A stretch of DNA of 64,000 bases from Romboutsia_E sp900604535 (lineage in GTDB: Bacteria; Bacillota; Clostridia; Peptostreptococcales; Peptostreptococcaceae): positions 186,001-250,000 of the forward strand of contig NZ_UWOT01000002.1 of the NCBI RefSeq assembly GCF_900604535.1. The letters run 5' to 3'. Numbering within the stretch: the stretch's first letter is position 1; each line of letters begins with the position of its first letter. Positions 37,496-46,769 of this stretch are shown in pieces. The notes under the pieces are model-generated. The model searched no databases, was not told the origin of the DNA, and saw only the letters and a program-made list of their open reading frames with translations. Made by a program: the position numbers and the translations under genes.

Positions 37496-38206
37496 ATGAA
37501 AAACTTAAAAGTAAAAATATATGCAGATGGAGCAGATGTAAATTCAATGTTAAAAGAATATGATAAAGGTTTAGTGAAAGGATTTACAACAAACCCTTCT
37601 TTAATGAAAAAAGCAGGAGTAAAAGACTATAAAAGTTTTGGAAAAGAGGTTGTATCTAAAATAACAGATATGCCAATATCATTTGAAGTATTTGCAGATG
37701 ATGAAGAATTAATGATAAAGGAAGCTAGAGAAATAGCTACTTGGGCTGATAATATATATGTAAAAGTTCCAGTAGTAAATACAAAAGGTGAATTTAATAA
37801 AAATGCAATAAATGTATTAGCAAAAGAAAATGTAAAATTAAATATAACAGCAGTATTTACAATTAATCAAGTTAAAGATATATTAGAAAATTTAGAAAAA
37901 GATAGTCATGCAATAATTTCAATATTTGCTGGAAGAGTAGCTGATACTGGTGTTGATCCAATGGACTTAGTAAAAGAATCAGTTGAGTTAGCAAAGGAAT
38001 ACAAAAATGTTGAGATATTATGGGCTAGTTGTAGGGAGTTATACAATATATTCCAAGCAGAAAACTCAGGGTGCCATATAATTACTGTTCAAAATAGTAT
38101 ATTAGATAAACTAGATAATGTAGGAAAAGATTTAACTAAATATTCTGTAGAAACAGTTCAAGACTTCTTCAAAGATGCTAACAGCTTAGGATTTTCAATA
38201 CTTTAA
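37496..38206 (+). CDS. Transaldolase/fructose-6-phosphate aldolase family protein
   Basis: A 236-residue class I aldolase of the small transaldolase type. Signatures: FTTNPSLMKKAG near the N-terminus, FEVFADDEELMIKEAREIA, DNIYVKVPVVNTKG with the Schiff-base lysine, NITAVFTINQV, IFAGRVADTG and ILWASCRELYNIFQAE. AGGGGGAG precedes the ATG. It is first in an operon with three PTS components, which is the usual place for an enzyme that handles the phosphorylated sugar after uptake. The sugar is unknown. Confidence 0.88.
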   Translation: MKNLKVKIYADGADVNSMLKEYDKGLVKGFTTNPSLMKKAGVKDYKSFGKEVVSKITDMPISFEVFADDEELMIKEAREIATWADNIYVKVPVVNTKGEFNKNAINVLAKENVKLNITAVFTINQVKDILENLEKDSHAIISIFAGRVADTGVDPMDLVKESVELAKEYKNVEILWASCRELYNIFQAENSGCHIITVQNSILDKLDNVGKDLTKYSVETVQDFFKDANSLGFSIL

Positions 38207-38221
38207 AATAGGGGTAGTAAA

Positions 38222-38680
38222 ATGATTGATAATTTATTAAATGAAGAAAATGTAGATGTAAATGTAGATGTAAGCTCATGGCAAGATGCCATTAAAGAAG
38301 TTGGAAAATTATTATTACTTAACGATAAGATAGAGAAAAGATATATTGATTCAATGATAGATACAGTAACAAATATGGGGCCATACATAGTAATGGCTAA
38401 AGGGATTGCAATGCCTCATGCTAGACCAGAGCATGGAGCTAAAGAAACTTCATTATCAATAATAACATTAAAAGAGCCAGTTGAATTTGGGAATGAAGAT
38501 TTTGATCCAGTAAGAATGGTTATAGGTTTATCATCAGTAGATAGTAAATCTCATCTAGAGCTACTATCAGATCTAAGTAATATTATGGACGATGAAGATT
38601 TAATAGAAAAAGCTAAAGATTGTAAAGAGAAAAGTGAATTAATTTCATTAATAAAAAAAGTATACGCAGAAAGTATATAA
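38222..38680 (+). CDS. PTS EIIA component, ascorbate/mannitol type
   Basis: A 152-residue EIIA with phospho-acceptor His in IAMPHARPEHG and the typical flanking LSIITLKEPVEFGNED and SHLELLSDLSNIM stretches. It receives phosphate from HPr and passes it to the EIIB encoded next. It begins 15 nt after the transaldolase stop, with GGGGTAGT before the ATG. Its closest pattern is the UlaC/SgaA group. Confidence 0.87.
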   Translation: MIDNLLNEENVDVNVDVSSWQDAIKEVGKLLLLNDKIEKRYIDSMIDTVTNMGPYIVMAKGIAMPHARPEHGAKETSLSIITLKEPVEFGNEDFDPVRMVIGLSSVDSKSHLELLSDLSNIMDDEDLIEKAKDCKEKSELISLIKKVYAESI

Positions 38681-38697
38681 ATTTGGGAGGAATTATA

Positions 38698-38979
38698 ATG
38701 AAGATAATAACAGTATGTGGAAATGGAATAGGAAGTAGTTTAATGTTAGCAATGAAGATACAAGAATTATGTGATGCAGAAGGAATATCAGCAGATGTAG
38801 AATCTTGTGATGCAAACTCTGCACCAGGAAAAACTTGTGATTTATTTGTAACAGTAAAAGAATTAGCTCCAAACTTAGATCAAAGTAAAACTTTAATTGT
38901 AAGAAGCTATACAAATAAGAAAAAGATAAAAGAGGACATATTAGAAGAGTTAAAAAATAGATCATCAGCATTAAAATAA
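38698..38979 (+). CDS. PTS EIIB component, ascorbate type
   Basis: A 93-residue EIIB with the phosphorylated Cys in ITVCGNGIGSSLMLAMK (CGxGxGSS loop). It takes phosphate from EIIA and phosphorylates the sugar carried by EIIC. The start at 38698 follows GGGAGG; the reading frame extends 15 nt upstream without a better site. Confidence 0.88.
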   Translation: MKIITVCGNGIGSSLMLAMKIQELCDAEGISADVESCDANSAPGKTCDLFVTVKELAPNLDQSKTLIVRSYTNKKKIKEDILEELKNRSSALK

Positions 38980-38999
38980 AAATAATAAGGGGTGATTAA

Positions 39000-40385
39000 A
39001 TGAGTAGCATATTAGGATTTTTCAATGACTTTTTAAGTCAACCAGCTTTACTTATGGGTCTAATGTCATTTGTAGGATTAGTAGCATTAAAAAGACCAGG
39101 TCATAAGATTATGTCAGGAACATTAAAGCCTATACTAGGATATTTAATGCTGGGTGCAGGGGCTGATTTTATCACAGCAAACTTAAATCCACTAGGTGAA
39201 ATGATACAAGCAGGATTTCATATAAACGGAATTATACCAAATAATGAAGCTATAACTTCTTTGGCACAAACTATATTAGGTGTAGAAACAATGTCCATAT
39301 TAATAGTAGGACTTTTAGTAAACTTAATAGTAGCAAGATTTACAAAGTTTAAGTATATATTCTTAACAGGTCATCATAGTTTATTTATGGCATGTTTATT
39401 ATCAGCAGTTTTACAAACAGCAGGATTTAATGGAGCTGTATTAATAGCTGTAGGAGGTATATTCTTAGGAGTAATAAGTGCTATACTTCCAGCTATAGGT
39501 CAAAAATATACTCTTAAAGTTACTGATGGTGATGATATAGCAATGGGTCACTTTGGTAGTTTAGCTTACTATATATCTGCATGGATAGGTTCTAAAGTAG
39601 GTAAACCAGAAGATAGTACTGAGCATATAGAAATACCAGAAAAATGGAGTTTCTTAAGAGATACAACTATATCAACAGCACTTACAATGATGGTATTTTA
39701 CTTAATAGCAGCTATTGCAGCTGGTCCAGAATTTGTAGCAGAAATATCCGATGGAACAAACTTAGTGTTATTTGCATTAATGAGTGCAATGAAGTTTGCA
39801 GTTGGAGTTACAATAGTATATTCTGGTGTTAGAATGATATTAGGAGATTTACTTCCAGCATTCCAAGGAATCGCAATGAAGGTAATACCAAATGCAATAC
39901 CAGCAGTAGACTGTGCAGTATTCTTTACTTATGCACAAACAGCAGTTGTTATAGGATTTGTTTCAAGTTTTATAGGCGGTATAATAGGAATGTTAATATT
40001 AGGTGCTGTAGGTGGAGTTTTAATAATACCAGGACTAGTACCACACTTCTTCTGTGGTGCAACAGCAGGTATATATGGTAACTCAACTGGTGGTAAAAAG
40101 GGTGCAATAGTAGGATCATTTATAAATGGATTATTAATAACATTTATACCAGCATTATTACTTCCAGTGCTAGGAAACTTAGGATTCCAAAATACAACAT
40201 TTGGAGACTTTGACTTTGGTGTAATAGGTATATTAATAGGAAAATTATATGAATATCTAGGGTCTATAGGAGTACTTGGATTATTAGTAGTATTAGTTGC
40301 ATGTGTTATAGTTCCTAACTTTATGAAAACTAAAACTAATGTAATAAATAATTACTATGAAGATGAAGAAAGTGAAAACATATAG
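39000..40385 (+). CDS. PTS EIIC component, ascorbate (UlaA) family
   Basis: A 461-residue permease with about 11 membrane helices. The stretches LGYLMLGAGADFITANLNPL, LTGHHSLFMACLLSAVLQTA, GDDIAMGHFGSLAYYISAWI and VPHFFCGATAGIYGNSTGG are typical of UlaA/SgaT. AGGGGTGA precedes the ATG. Homologues import ascorbate, but many Firmicutes relatives with a transaldolase next door carry other pentoses or polyols, so the substrate is open. Confidence 0.88.
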   Translation: MSSILGFFNDFLSQPALLMGLMSFVGLVALKRPGHKIMSGTLKPILGYLMLGAGADFITANLNPLGEMIQAGFHINGIIPNNEAITSLAQTILGVETMSILIVGLLVNLIVARFTKFKYIFLTGHHSLFMACLLSAVLQTAGFNGAVLIAVGGIFLGVISAILPAIGQKYTLKVTDGDDIAMGHFGSLAYYISAWIGSKVGKPEDSTEHIEIPEKWSFLRDTTISTALTMMVFYLIAAIAAGPEFVAEISDGTNLVLFALMSAMKFAVGVTIVYSGVRMILGDLLPAFQGIAMKVIPNAIPAVDCAVFFTYAQTAVVIGFVSSFIGGIIGMLILGAVGGVLIIPGLVPHFFCGATAGIYGNSTGGKKGAIVGSFINGLLITFIPALLLPVLGNLGFQNTTFGDFDFGVIGILIGKLYEYLGSIGVLGLLVVLVACVIVPNFMKTKTNVINNYYEDEESENI

Positions 40386-40400
40386 TTAAATATATAATAC

Positions 40401-40436
40401 TTAATAGCAAGGCTTTATAGCCTTGCATTAAGTGCT
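40401..40436 (+). terminator. Hairpin between EIIC and the PRD regulator gene
   Basis: CTTAATAGCAAGGCT pairs with AGCCTTGCATTAAG with one bulged A and a 4-nt loop. There is no T-run, so it may be an attenuator or processing site rather than a full terminator. Confidence 0.5.
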
Positions 40437-40455
40437 TTGGGGAGAGAATAGCATA

Positions 40456-42538
40456 ATGTTAAATTCAAGATGTATAAAAATTTTAGAGTTATTATCTAAA
40501 GAAGATAAAACATATAGTGTAGATCATATAGCCAATAAATTTAATGTTTCTAACAGAATGATTAGATATGACATAGATTCTATAAATGATTATTTAAGAA
40601 AGCATAAAATTAATGAGATAGAAAAAAAGCCTAATTCTCCAATAAAGCTAAATATAAGTAAAAAAGAAAAAGAAGAAATTGAAGAATTAATAAAAAACAT
40701 CAATATACAAACATATATACTATCTAATAGTGAAAGATGTGGACTTTTATTATATGAACTTCTAAGTTTGAATAATGAGTGTACATATTCTTATCTTCAA
40801 GATAAGCTAGGTGTAAGTAAAAGTACAGTAGTATCTGATTTGAAAAAAGCGAAAGAATGGTTAAAACAATATAATTTAAATATAGTTAAATCAAGTAATA
40901 AGGGGATTTTAGTTGAAGGTTTAGAAGTTAATATAAGAAGAGCTATAGCGGACTTATTAATAGCAAATAATGAATATAATGTAATGATAACCTTAGAAAA
41001 ATTGTATACAAAGGAAAATTCTGATACAATAAAAAATTTTAGAAAAATAAAACTATCATCTACTAATATAGAATATATAAAGGGCTTAGTTAGAGAATTA
41101 GAGGTTAGTTTTGGAACATTTTCAGATAATGATTTTATGAATATAGTAATTTATATTTATATAATAGTTAATAGAAATATAGATAAAAGGTTTATTGATG
41201 ATAATACATATAAATCAATAGAAAGTGAATATGCAAAAGAGCATATTGAAGTATGCAAACTTATTGAAAAGCTTAATAGTAAATTCTCATTAAACATAGA
41301 TAAACAAGAAATAAGCTACTTATCATCAATTATATTATCATCAAGTAAAAATAATAAAAATATATTTGAATCTAAAGACTATCTAGAAGCAAGTAGTTTA
41401 GCAAATTTAATAATACTTCAAATAAGAAAGCAATATATAAAAGACTTTAGTATGGATTCCAAGTTATATAAATCATTCATAAATCATATAAACAATTTAA
41501 TATTTAGAATAAAGTTTAATACATTTACTTATAATCCTATATGTGACTCTATAATGAAAAACTATAAAGAAAGTTTTTAATTTCGAAAATATTGCTAAGA
41601 TTATAGAAGAGAAATTTAATTGTGAAGTTAATGATGATGAGATAAGTTATATAACTATGTATATATATACAGCTAAAGAAAATATGAAAGATAAAACTAA
41701 AGATGGTAAAAAGAATATAATAATAGCTTGTAATTCAGGATTTGCGACAGCTAGATTATTAGAATCTAGAATAAGTAATATATTTGATGTAAATATAGTA
41801 GCAATAACATCAATACATGATATAAATACATATAAAGAAAATGAAAATATAGATTATATAATATCAACAACAGAGATAAGTGATTGCTATTTTGCTCCAG
41901 TTATAACTATTCCTGCCATATTTAATGATAGTGATGTTAATAATTTAAAACAATATTTTAGTTATAAGATTAATAAAGAGAAAAACTATACTATCACTGA
42001 TTTAATAAAGATAATAGAAGATAGTTGTGTAATAAAAGATAAGGATAAATTGGTGCAAGATATAGAGAAATATTTGAAAACAGGTAGTAGGAATTTTAAG
42101 AGTATAAAGCATTGTATAAATAGGTCTAATATACAATTAAATATAGATGCAAAAGATTGGGAAGATGGTGTAATAAAAAGTGCCAAACCATTAATTGATG
42201 ATAATATAATTGAAGAAGGCTATGTTGATGCAATAATTGATAATATACATAAGCTAGGGTCTTATATTGTTGTAGATGATATGATAGCTATGCCTCATGC
42301 AAAGCCAGGAAATTATGTAAATGATTTTGGAGTATCCATAACTACTTTTAAAAATCCTATTAAAATTGGGACTTATAATAATATAAAAATATTTATAACT
42401 ATATCAAGTCCTAATAATGATAGTCATATTGACTTTATTACACAGATTATGAAGCTTATTGATAAAGAAGAATTTATAAATTTATTAGAAAATTCATCTT
42501 CAAGTGATGATGTTTTAGATTATATTAATTATATATAG
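40456..42538 (+). pseudogene. BglG/MtlR-type PTS-regulated transcriptional activator, single frameshift
   Basis: The ATG at 40456 (GGGGAGAG upstream) opens an HTH regulator (FNVSNRMIRYDIDSINDYL, then a second HTH at LGVSKSTVVSDLKKAKEW), two PRD regions (EYAKEHIEVCKLIEKLNSKF), then stops at 41580. One T removed from TTTTT at 41575-41579 gives KESFNFENIAKIIEEKFNCE and an open frame through an EIIB-like domain (IIIACNSGFATARLLESRI) and an EIIA-like domain (MIAMPHAKPGNYVNDFG) to 42538. Intact, it would be about 694 residues, the expected activator of the PTS operon upstream. The lesion is one base in a homopolymer, so a sequencing error is plausible. Confidence 0.8.
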
Positions 42539-42663
42539 GCTTACTAGTAAGTAGTTTAAATTTTTTTATATACAATATTAGGATTATTATCAACTGATAT
42601 GAGTTTTAAGTTTAGATAAAGTACTCAAAATAAACAAGTTTTAAACTAAAACTATGAAAAGAG

Positions 42664-42699
42664 AAAGGATGAATTCATATGAGTTCATCCTTTTTTTAT
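42664..42699 (+). terminator. Terminator after the PRD regulator
   Basis: AAGGATGAATTCATATGA with GTTCATCCTT makes a stem followed by seven T. Confidence 0.8.
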
Positions 42700-42778
42700 A
42701 CTTTAATTAAAAAAAGGGTGATATCACTTAATTATAATCACTATCTAAAGAAATTTACGTTTGATAAAATATATTAAG

Positions 42779-43273
42779 ATGATAAATATATAATGATAAT
42801 TTAAGAGATGAAATAAAAAAAGGGAATATAATATTAGGGGCAGGTGCAGGAACATGATCTTTAGCAGGACTTTTACCATATGGAGATGCTAATCAAATAG
42901 TTGTAGAAATGGGAGATGAAGTATTACCTGTTGTTAAATATACGCCAGTATTAGCTGGAGTTTGTGGAACAGATCCATATTAGTTGCTCATATGGGTCTT
43001 ACTACTAAAGGTACTATAGGTGCAAAAACTGCACTTACATTAGATGAAAGTGTAAAAAGAGTTCAAGCAATAGCTGATGCTGGTAAATCTGTAAATCCAG
43101 ATATAATTGCAATTTGTCATGGTGGTCCTATAGCTGAGCCATGTGATGCAGAGTATGTAATTAAGAGAAATACTGGTGTTGATGGTTTCTTTGGTGCATC
43201 TAGTATAGAGAGACTTGCTACTGAGTCTGGAATTAAGAATCAAGCTGAGGCTTTTAAAAATATAAGTAAATAA
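42779..43273 (+). pseudogene. Phosphoenolpyruvate-hydrolase-like TIM barrel protein, two internal deletions
   Basis: Pieces read LRDEIKKGNIILGAGAGT, stop, SLAGLLPYGDANQIVVEMGD, VLPVVKYTPVLAGVCGTDP, frameshift, then LVAHMGLTTKGTIGAKTALT and CHGGPIAEPCDAEYVI. The order matches the PEP hydrolase-like family (about 280 residues), but some 25 codons are missing after GAGAGT and some 60 after CGTDP. The gene is therefore dead. The 103-codon 3' piece remains open. Confidence 0.75.
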
Positions 43274-43280
43274 TTATTGA

Positions 43281-43325
43281 TGAAAAAGAGTGATTAAATA
43301 GATTATTATTTAGTCACTTTTTTTT
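43281..43325 (+). terminator. Terminator
   Basis: AAGAGTGATTAAATA pairs with TATTTAGTCACTTTT, followed by T residues. Confidence 0.8.
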
Positions 43326-43425
43326 ATTTGAGTATTTTCTAAAAGGACAAGCTTTCTATTAGAAATAAGGAAATATTAATAATTATATTCATAAAATGTA
43401 TAAAATACATTTAAGGAGTGAATAT

Positions 43426-44304
43426 ATGAAAGTAATTTCAGTAGTAAATTACAAAGGAGGAGTAGGAAAAACAACAGTAACATCAAATTTAGCAGCAGGA
43501 CTTGCAAAGAGAAAATATAAAGTATTAGCAATAGACCTAGATCCTCAATCAAATTTAACTTTTTCGTTTTTTAATTTAGATGAGTGGAAAGATAAATATG
43601 CTCAAAATAAAACTATAAAAAATTGGTTTGAAAGTAAGGGGGATTTGAGATTTGAAAATCTAATCTTAAATCCTAATAATGTAAAAGATAAGAATCTAAA
43701 CATAATAAGTTCTCATATAGGACTTATATATTCTGACATAGACATGGCTTGCAAAATATCTAGTATAAGTAATAAAAATCAAAAAGAAAACTACATAAAA
43801 TTACATGATATTTTAAAGGATGGAATTAAAGAGTTAAGGGGATATGATATTGTTCTTATAGATTGCCCACCAAGTTTTAATATGATAACAAGAAATGGAA
43901 TTGTAGCTAGTGATTACTATCTAGTACCTATTAAGCTAGACCGCTTATCTACATTAGGACTTGAAGAACTTAATAAACACATAAAAGAGTTAGAAAAAGA
44001 TTATAATGATAATTTGAAAAATACTAATAAAGAAATATCTCCAAAATTTTTAGGGGTAGTTTGTAATATGGTAACTAGAAGAAAAGAAGGTTTAATTTCA
44101 ACTGAGGAATATTACTTATCTCAATTAAAACAAGGAGATATACCGGTATTTAATAGTATGCTAAGAGAAAATAAGTCAGTATACGGAGATGCTCCTAAAG
44201 AAGGTATCCCAGTAACCATGAGAAAATTAAATAGCCAATATAATGACATAAATAAGGAGTTAGATAATTTAGTTAATGAATTTTTAGAAAGGATAGGTAT
44301 GTAA
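43426..44304 (+). CDS. ParA/Soj-family ATPase
   Basis: A 292-residue ATPase starting MKVISVVNYKGGVGKTTVTS, the deviant Walker A motif (KGGVGKTT) of ParA/MinD proteins. VLAIDLDPQSNLT (Walker A') and DIVLIDCPPSFNMITRNGI (Walker B) follow. The start is the ATG at 43426 after AAGGAGTG. Family members sort plasmids, chromosomes or large protein assemblies on the nucleoid by ATP-dependent DNA binding. The partner here is a small SAP-like protein overlapping its stop, not a ParB, so the cargo is unknown. No replication genes are nearby. Confidence 0.88.
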   Translation: MKVISVVNYKGGVGKTTVTSNLAAGLAKRKYKVLAIDLDPQSNLTFSFFNLDEWKDKYAQNKTIKNWFESKGDLRFENLILNPNNVKDKNLNIISSHIGLIYSDIDMACKISSISNKNQKENYIKLHDILKDGIKELRGYDIVLIDCPPSFNMITRNGIVASDYYLVPIKLDRLSTLGLEELNKHIKELEKDYNDNLKNTNKEISPKFLGVVCNMVTRRKEGLISTEEYYLSQLKQGDIPVFNSMLRENKSVYGDAPKEGIPVTMRKLNSQYNDINKELDNLVNEFLERIGM

Positions 44305-44684
44305 TGGAAGATAGTAAGAAATTAATAGAGATTATTTATAAATTTATTTCTAAAGCAAAAAATGATGATTTAAATAAATTAATTAGTGGTGAGTATAAAC
44401 TTGCATTTACTAATGTTGAGGTTAAGAAAAAAGAAATTTTAAAAGACAATGGAGAAATTGAAGCCATTTATAAAAAAATAAAGAAAAGTAATAGTAGGGA
44501 AGAAGCTAAAGATATACTAGTTAAATCTAAACTTACTAAGGTGAAGTTACTTCAGTTGAGTGAGTTTTTAGAGGTAAAAATTCCTAAGAGTTACAATAAG
44601 GATAAGATTATTGAGAGAATAGTAGATATTGTAATTGGATGGAATTTAGAGAGAGAAACCATTGGAAAAGTTAAATTAAAATAG
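44304..44684 (+). CDS. Small partner of ParA with SAP-like C-terminal domain
   Basis: 126 residues starting in the TAATG overlap with parA, so it is translationally coupled. The N-terminal half is charged and helical. The C-terminal part (TKVKLLQLSEFLEVKIPK, then NKDKIIERIVDIVIGWNLER) resembles short SAP/Rho-N-like helix-extended-helix domains, which often bind DNA. It could act as the ParB-like adaptor. No signal peptide. This assignment is a pattern judgement. Confidence 0.6.
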   Translation: MEDSKKLIEIIYKFISKAKNDDLNKLISGEYKLAFTNVEVKKKEILKDNGEIEAIYKKIKKSNSREEAKDILVKSKLTKVKLLQLSEFLEVKIPKSYNKDKIIERIVDIVIGWNLERETIGKVKLK

Positions 44685-44689
44685 ATTAA

Positions 44690-44741
44690 AAAAAGGTGAT
44701 GCTTATATGACTTATAAAAATAATAAGAAGCACTACCTTTT
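44690..44741 (+). terminator. Terminator after the parA pair
   Basis: AAAAGGTGATGCTT pairs with AAGCACTACCTTTT around a loop of about 24 nt. Confidence 0.55.
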
Positions 44742-44775
44742 AAATTACTCTGTTCTAAGCTTTAAATAAAAAAAT

Positions 44776-44958
44776 TTAAGAAAACTGTCAAAAGAAGCTA
44801 TATTCACTTTTAATAATAAAACAATAAGATTTGTACATAGAAGTATTATAGTTATAAATGAATATTTAAAAGAAAACTCTAAAGAAGAAAAAGAAATAGA
44901 AGAAAATGAAATTCTTCCGAATGATTTTACAAGGCTTATAAGGGAAGGTAGTTCATAA
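44776..44958 (+). pseudogene. Remnant of a metallophosphoesterase gene
   Basis: The frame reads LRKLSKEAIFTFNNKTIRF, VINEYLKENSKEEKEIEENE and ILPNDFTRLIREGSS, matching the intact phosphoesterase at 45843-46559 but lacking both its N-terminal half and the stretch between ENSKE and EIEENE that holds GHTH. It lies on the opposite strand to the intact gene, giving an inverted pair about 1 kb apart. Confidence 0.8.
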
Positions 44959-45009
44959 AATGAATAATGTAACTTAATCAAGGAAAAATTACTATAAGAG
45001 GTGATTAAC

Positions 45010-45462
45010 TTGAAAGAAAAAGATAAAATTATAAAAGAATTAAATAAATTTCTGACAGGTATAAATATGGCCTATGATACTTTTAAAACTTATGAAGAGA
45101 AAGTAAATGATAAAAATTTAAAAAATGAGTTTACAAAGGTTCTAAATACATTTGCTTCGCAGAAAAAATCAATTAATTCATATATAACTGATTTAGACCA
45201 TGATGCAAAAGAATCTATGGGAATAGATGCTAAAGTTAGTGAGATTTTTCAAAAAATGAAAGATATGTTTATGCATGAGGATAAAGATATTGTAAATCAT
45301 GCCCTAAAAAATATGGAACGAGGTATAACAAGTTCTGAAAGAGTAGTACTTTCCCTACAAAAGATGACTTCAAATGAAGATATAATTAATTCTTTAAATA
45401 ATATAGTGGACGAATTTAAGAATATATCTGATAATTTTCAAAGAATTTATGAAAGTATGTAA
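45010..45462 (+). CDS. DUF2383-like four-helix-bundle protein
   Basis: A 150-residue all-helical protein. The TTG at 45010 is chosen because AGAGGTGA lies just before it; a GTG at 45001 is inside that site. LNKFLTGINMAYDTFKTYEE, then FASQKKSINSYITDLDHDAK fit the ferritin-like bundle of PA2169/DUF2383 proteins, although the metal-binding residues are not obvious. No membrane segment. Function unknown; such proteins are often stress-associated. Confidence 0.55.
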   Translation: MKEKDKIIKELNKFLTGINMAYDTFKTYEEKVNDKNLKNEFTKVLNTFASQKKSINSYITDLDHDAKESMGIDAKVSEIFQKMKDMFMHEDKDIVNHALKNMERGITSSERVVLSLQKMTSNEDIINSLNNIVDEFKNISDNFQRIYESM

Positions 45463-45493
45463 TTCATATTATATTGTATAATTAGAATATAAA

Positions 45494-45540
45494 TAAAGGT
45501 TATGAAAAAGAATTAAGTCTATTTCATAGCCTTTTTATAT
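45494..45540. terminator. Shared terminator of convergent genes
   Basis: AAAGGTTATGAAA pairs with TTTCATAGCCTTT, followed by TTATATTATTTTT. Confidence 0.7.
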
Positions 45541-45545
45541 TATTT

Positions 45546-45838
45546 TTATTTATATAATTTTGATTCTAATTCTTGAGAAATAGCCATGTTGTAAATGTAA
45601 GAGTTACTTACTTCAACAATTAATTTTTCTTCAAGTTCTTCAGATAAATTCATGTTGTTTATCTTCATAGCATATCCCATAACATAAGGCATTATCTCTC
45701 CTACACCTTCACAGTTATAGTAGTTTAATCCTTCTTCAGTAATACCGTATTTTTGTCCTAATAGAGGTACGAATGTTCTTCCACCAAATAAGTCTGCCAT
45801 AAATCTAGTATATGCATGAGCTACTAATAACTCATATT
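45546..45838 (-). pseudogene. Haem oxygenase remnant (5'-truncated)
   Basis: The frame reads YELLVAHAYTRFMADLFGGR, the haem oxygenase signature (LxxHAYTRYxGDLSGGQ), and VPLLGQKYGITEEGLNYYNC, ending at 45546. About half of a normal (200-residue) protein is missing at the N-terminus; the coding sequence begins directly after the phosphoesterase stop codon without a ribosome binding site. The proximal haem ligand region is lost, so it is dead. Confidence 0.65.
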
Positions 45839-45842
45839 AATG

Positions 45843-46559
45843 CTACTTAGCACTACCTTGTCTTATTAATCCTGCAAAATCATTTGGAAGTATTTCATTT
45901 TCTTCAATTTCTTTAGCAATTTTTTCAAAATCATAAGGTACTTCTATTATTTCAACTTTAGCAGAAGAGTTTATATCTATAGTTACATAGTTAGCATTTG
46001 GACTATTAGTTTTTGGTTTTCCAACACTACCTGCATTAACTAATAATTTATCACCATAATATTTAGAATATGGTATATGAGTATGACCACAAACTAATAT
46101 ATCTTCTTTAAGTTCTCTCATAACTTCTTCAGATTCTTTAGAGTTTTCTTTTAAGTATTCATTGATTAATCTTGTACTTCCATGAACAAATCTTATAGTT
46201 TTATTGTTGAAAGTAAAAGTAATTTCTTTAGGTAAATTTCTTAGATATTCTTTATTTTCATCAGTTGTTTTTTCACTAGTAAAGTGCATAGAAAGAGCTG
46301 CTTTTTCTGCATCTTTTGGGTCTTTGTAATCACATCCACATACTATTTTGAAGTTTCCTATGGCATCATCATAGTTTCCCATTATAGTAAGGATTTTTTC
46401 TTTTCTCAGAACTTCTATAACTTCATTGGGTCTAGTACCATATCCTACTAAATCACCTGTGCATACAATCATATCCACATTTCTATTTTTAATATCTACT
46501 AAAACTTCATTAAGTGCATATACGTTGCTATGTATATCTGATATTACTGCTATTTTCAT
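45843..46559 (-). CDS. Metallophosphoesterase (calcineurin-like)
   Basis: A 238-residue enzyme with all metal-site motifs in order: VISDIHSN (DxH), CTGDLVGYG (GD), IMGNYDDA (GNxD/E), RFVHGS and VCGHTHIPY (GHTH). This is the YfcE/MJ0936-like group of phosphodiesterases or phosphatases. GGAGTT precedes the ATG. The substrate cannot be told. It is divergent from the arsR unit, whose first operator lies 72 bp upstream of its start. Confidence 0.88.
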   Translation of the reverse strand: MKIAVISDIHSNVYALNEVLVDIKNRNVDMIVCTGDLVGYGTRPNEVIEVLRKEKILTIMGNYDDAIGNFKIVCGCDYKDPKDAEKAALSMHFTSEKTTDENKEYLRNLPKEITFTFNNKTIRFVHGSTRLINEYLKENSKESEEVMRELKEDILVCGHTHIPYSKYYGDKLLVNAGSVGKPKTNSPNANYVTIDINSSAKVEIIEVPYDFEKIAKEIEENEILPNDFAGLIRQGSAK

Positions 46560-46630
46560 ATTTATAACTCCTTCATCAAATTGTCTTAATTCATATAATA
46601 ATATTTAATTTTATTTTTGTAAATATTTGC

Positions 46631-46646
46631 ATCAACTTTTTTTGAT
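46631..46646. promoter_or_regulatory. ArsR operator, site 1
   Basis: ATCAAAAAAAGTTGAT on the minus strand, 124 bp upstream of the arsR start and also upstream of the divergent phosphoesterase. It differs by one base from site 2 (47054). Confidence 0.55.
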
Positions 46647-46769
46647 ATATTTTAATGTTTTTCACTTTTGTTTATAGTTATATTTATATGTTATACAATG
46701 TTTAAATTAAGTAGATTCTATTATCAATTGTAAAATATTTGTTATAATAAATATATTGGAGGTATTTAC

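Noticed and set aside
40401..40436. RNA antiterminator site for the PRD regulator
   Set aside because: No overlapping terminator with T-run, and the regulator has DNA-binding HTH domains rather than a CAT RNA-binding domain.
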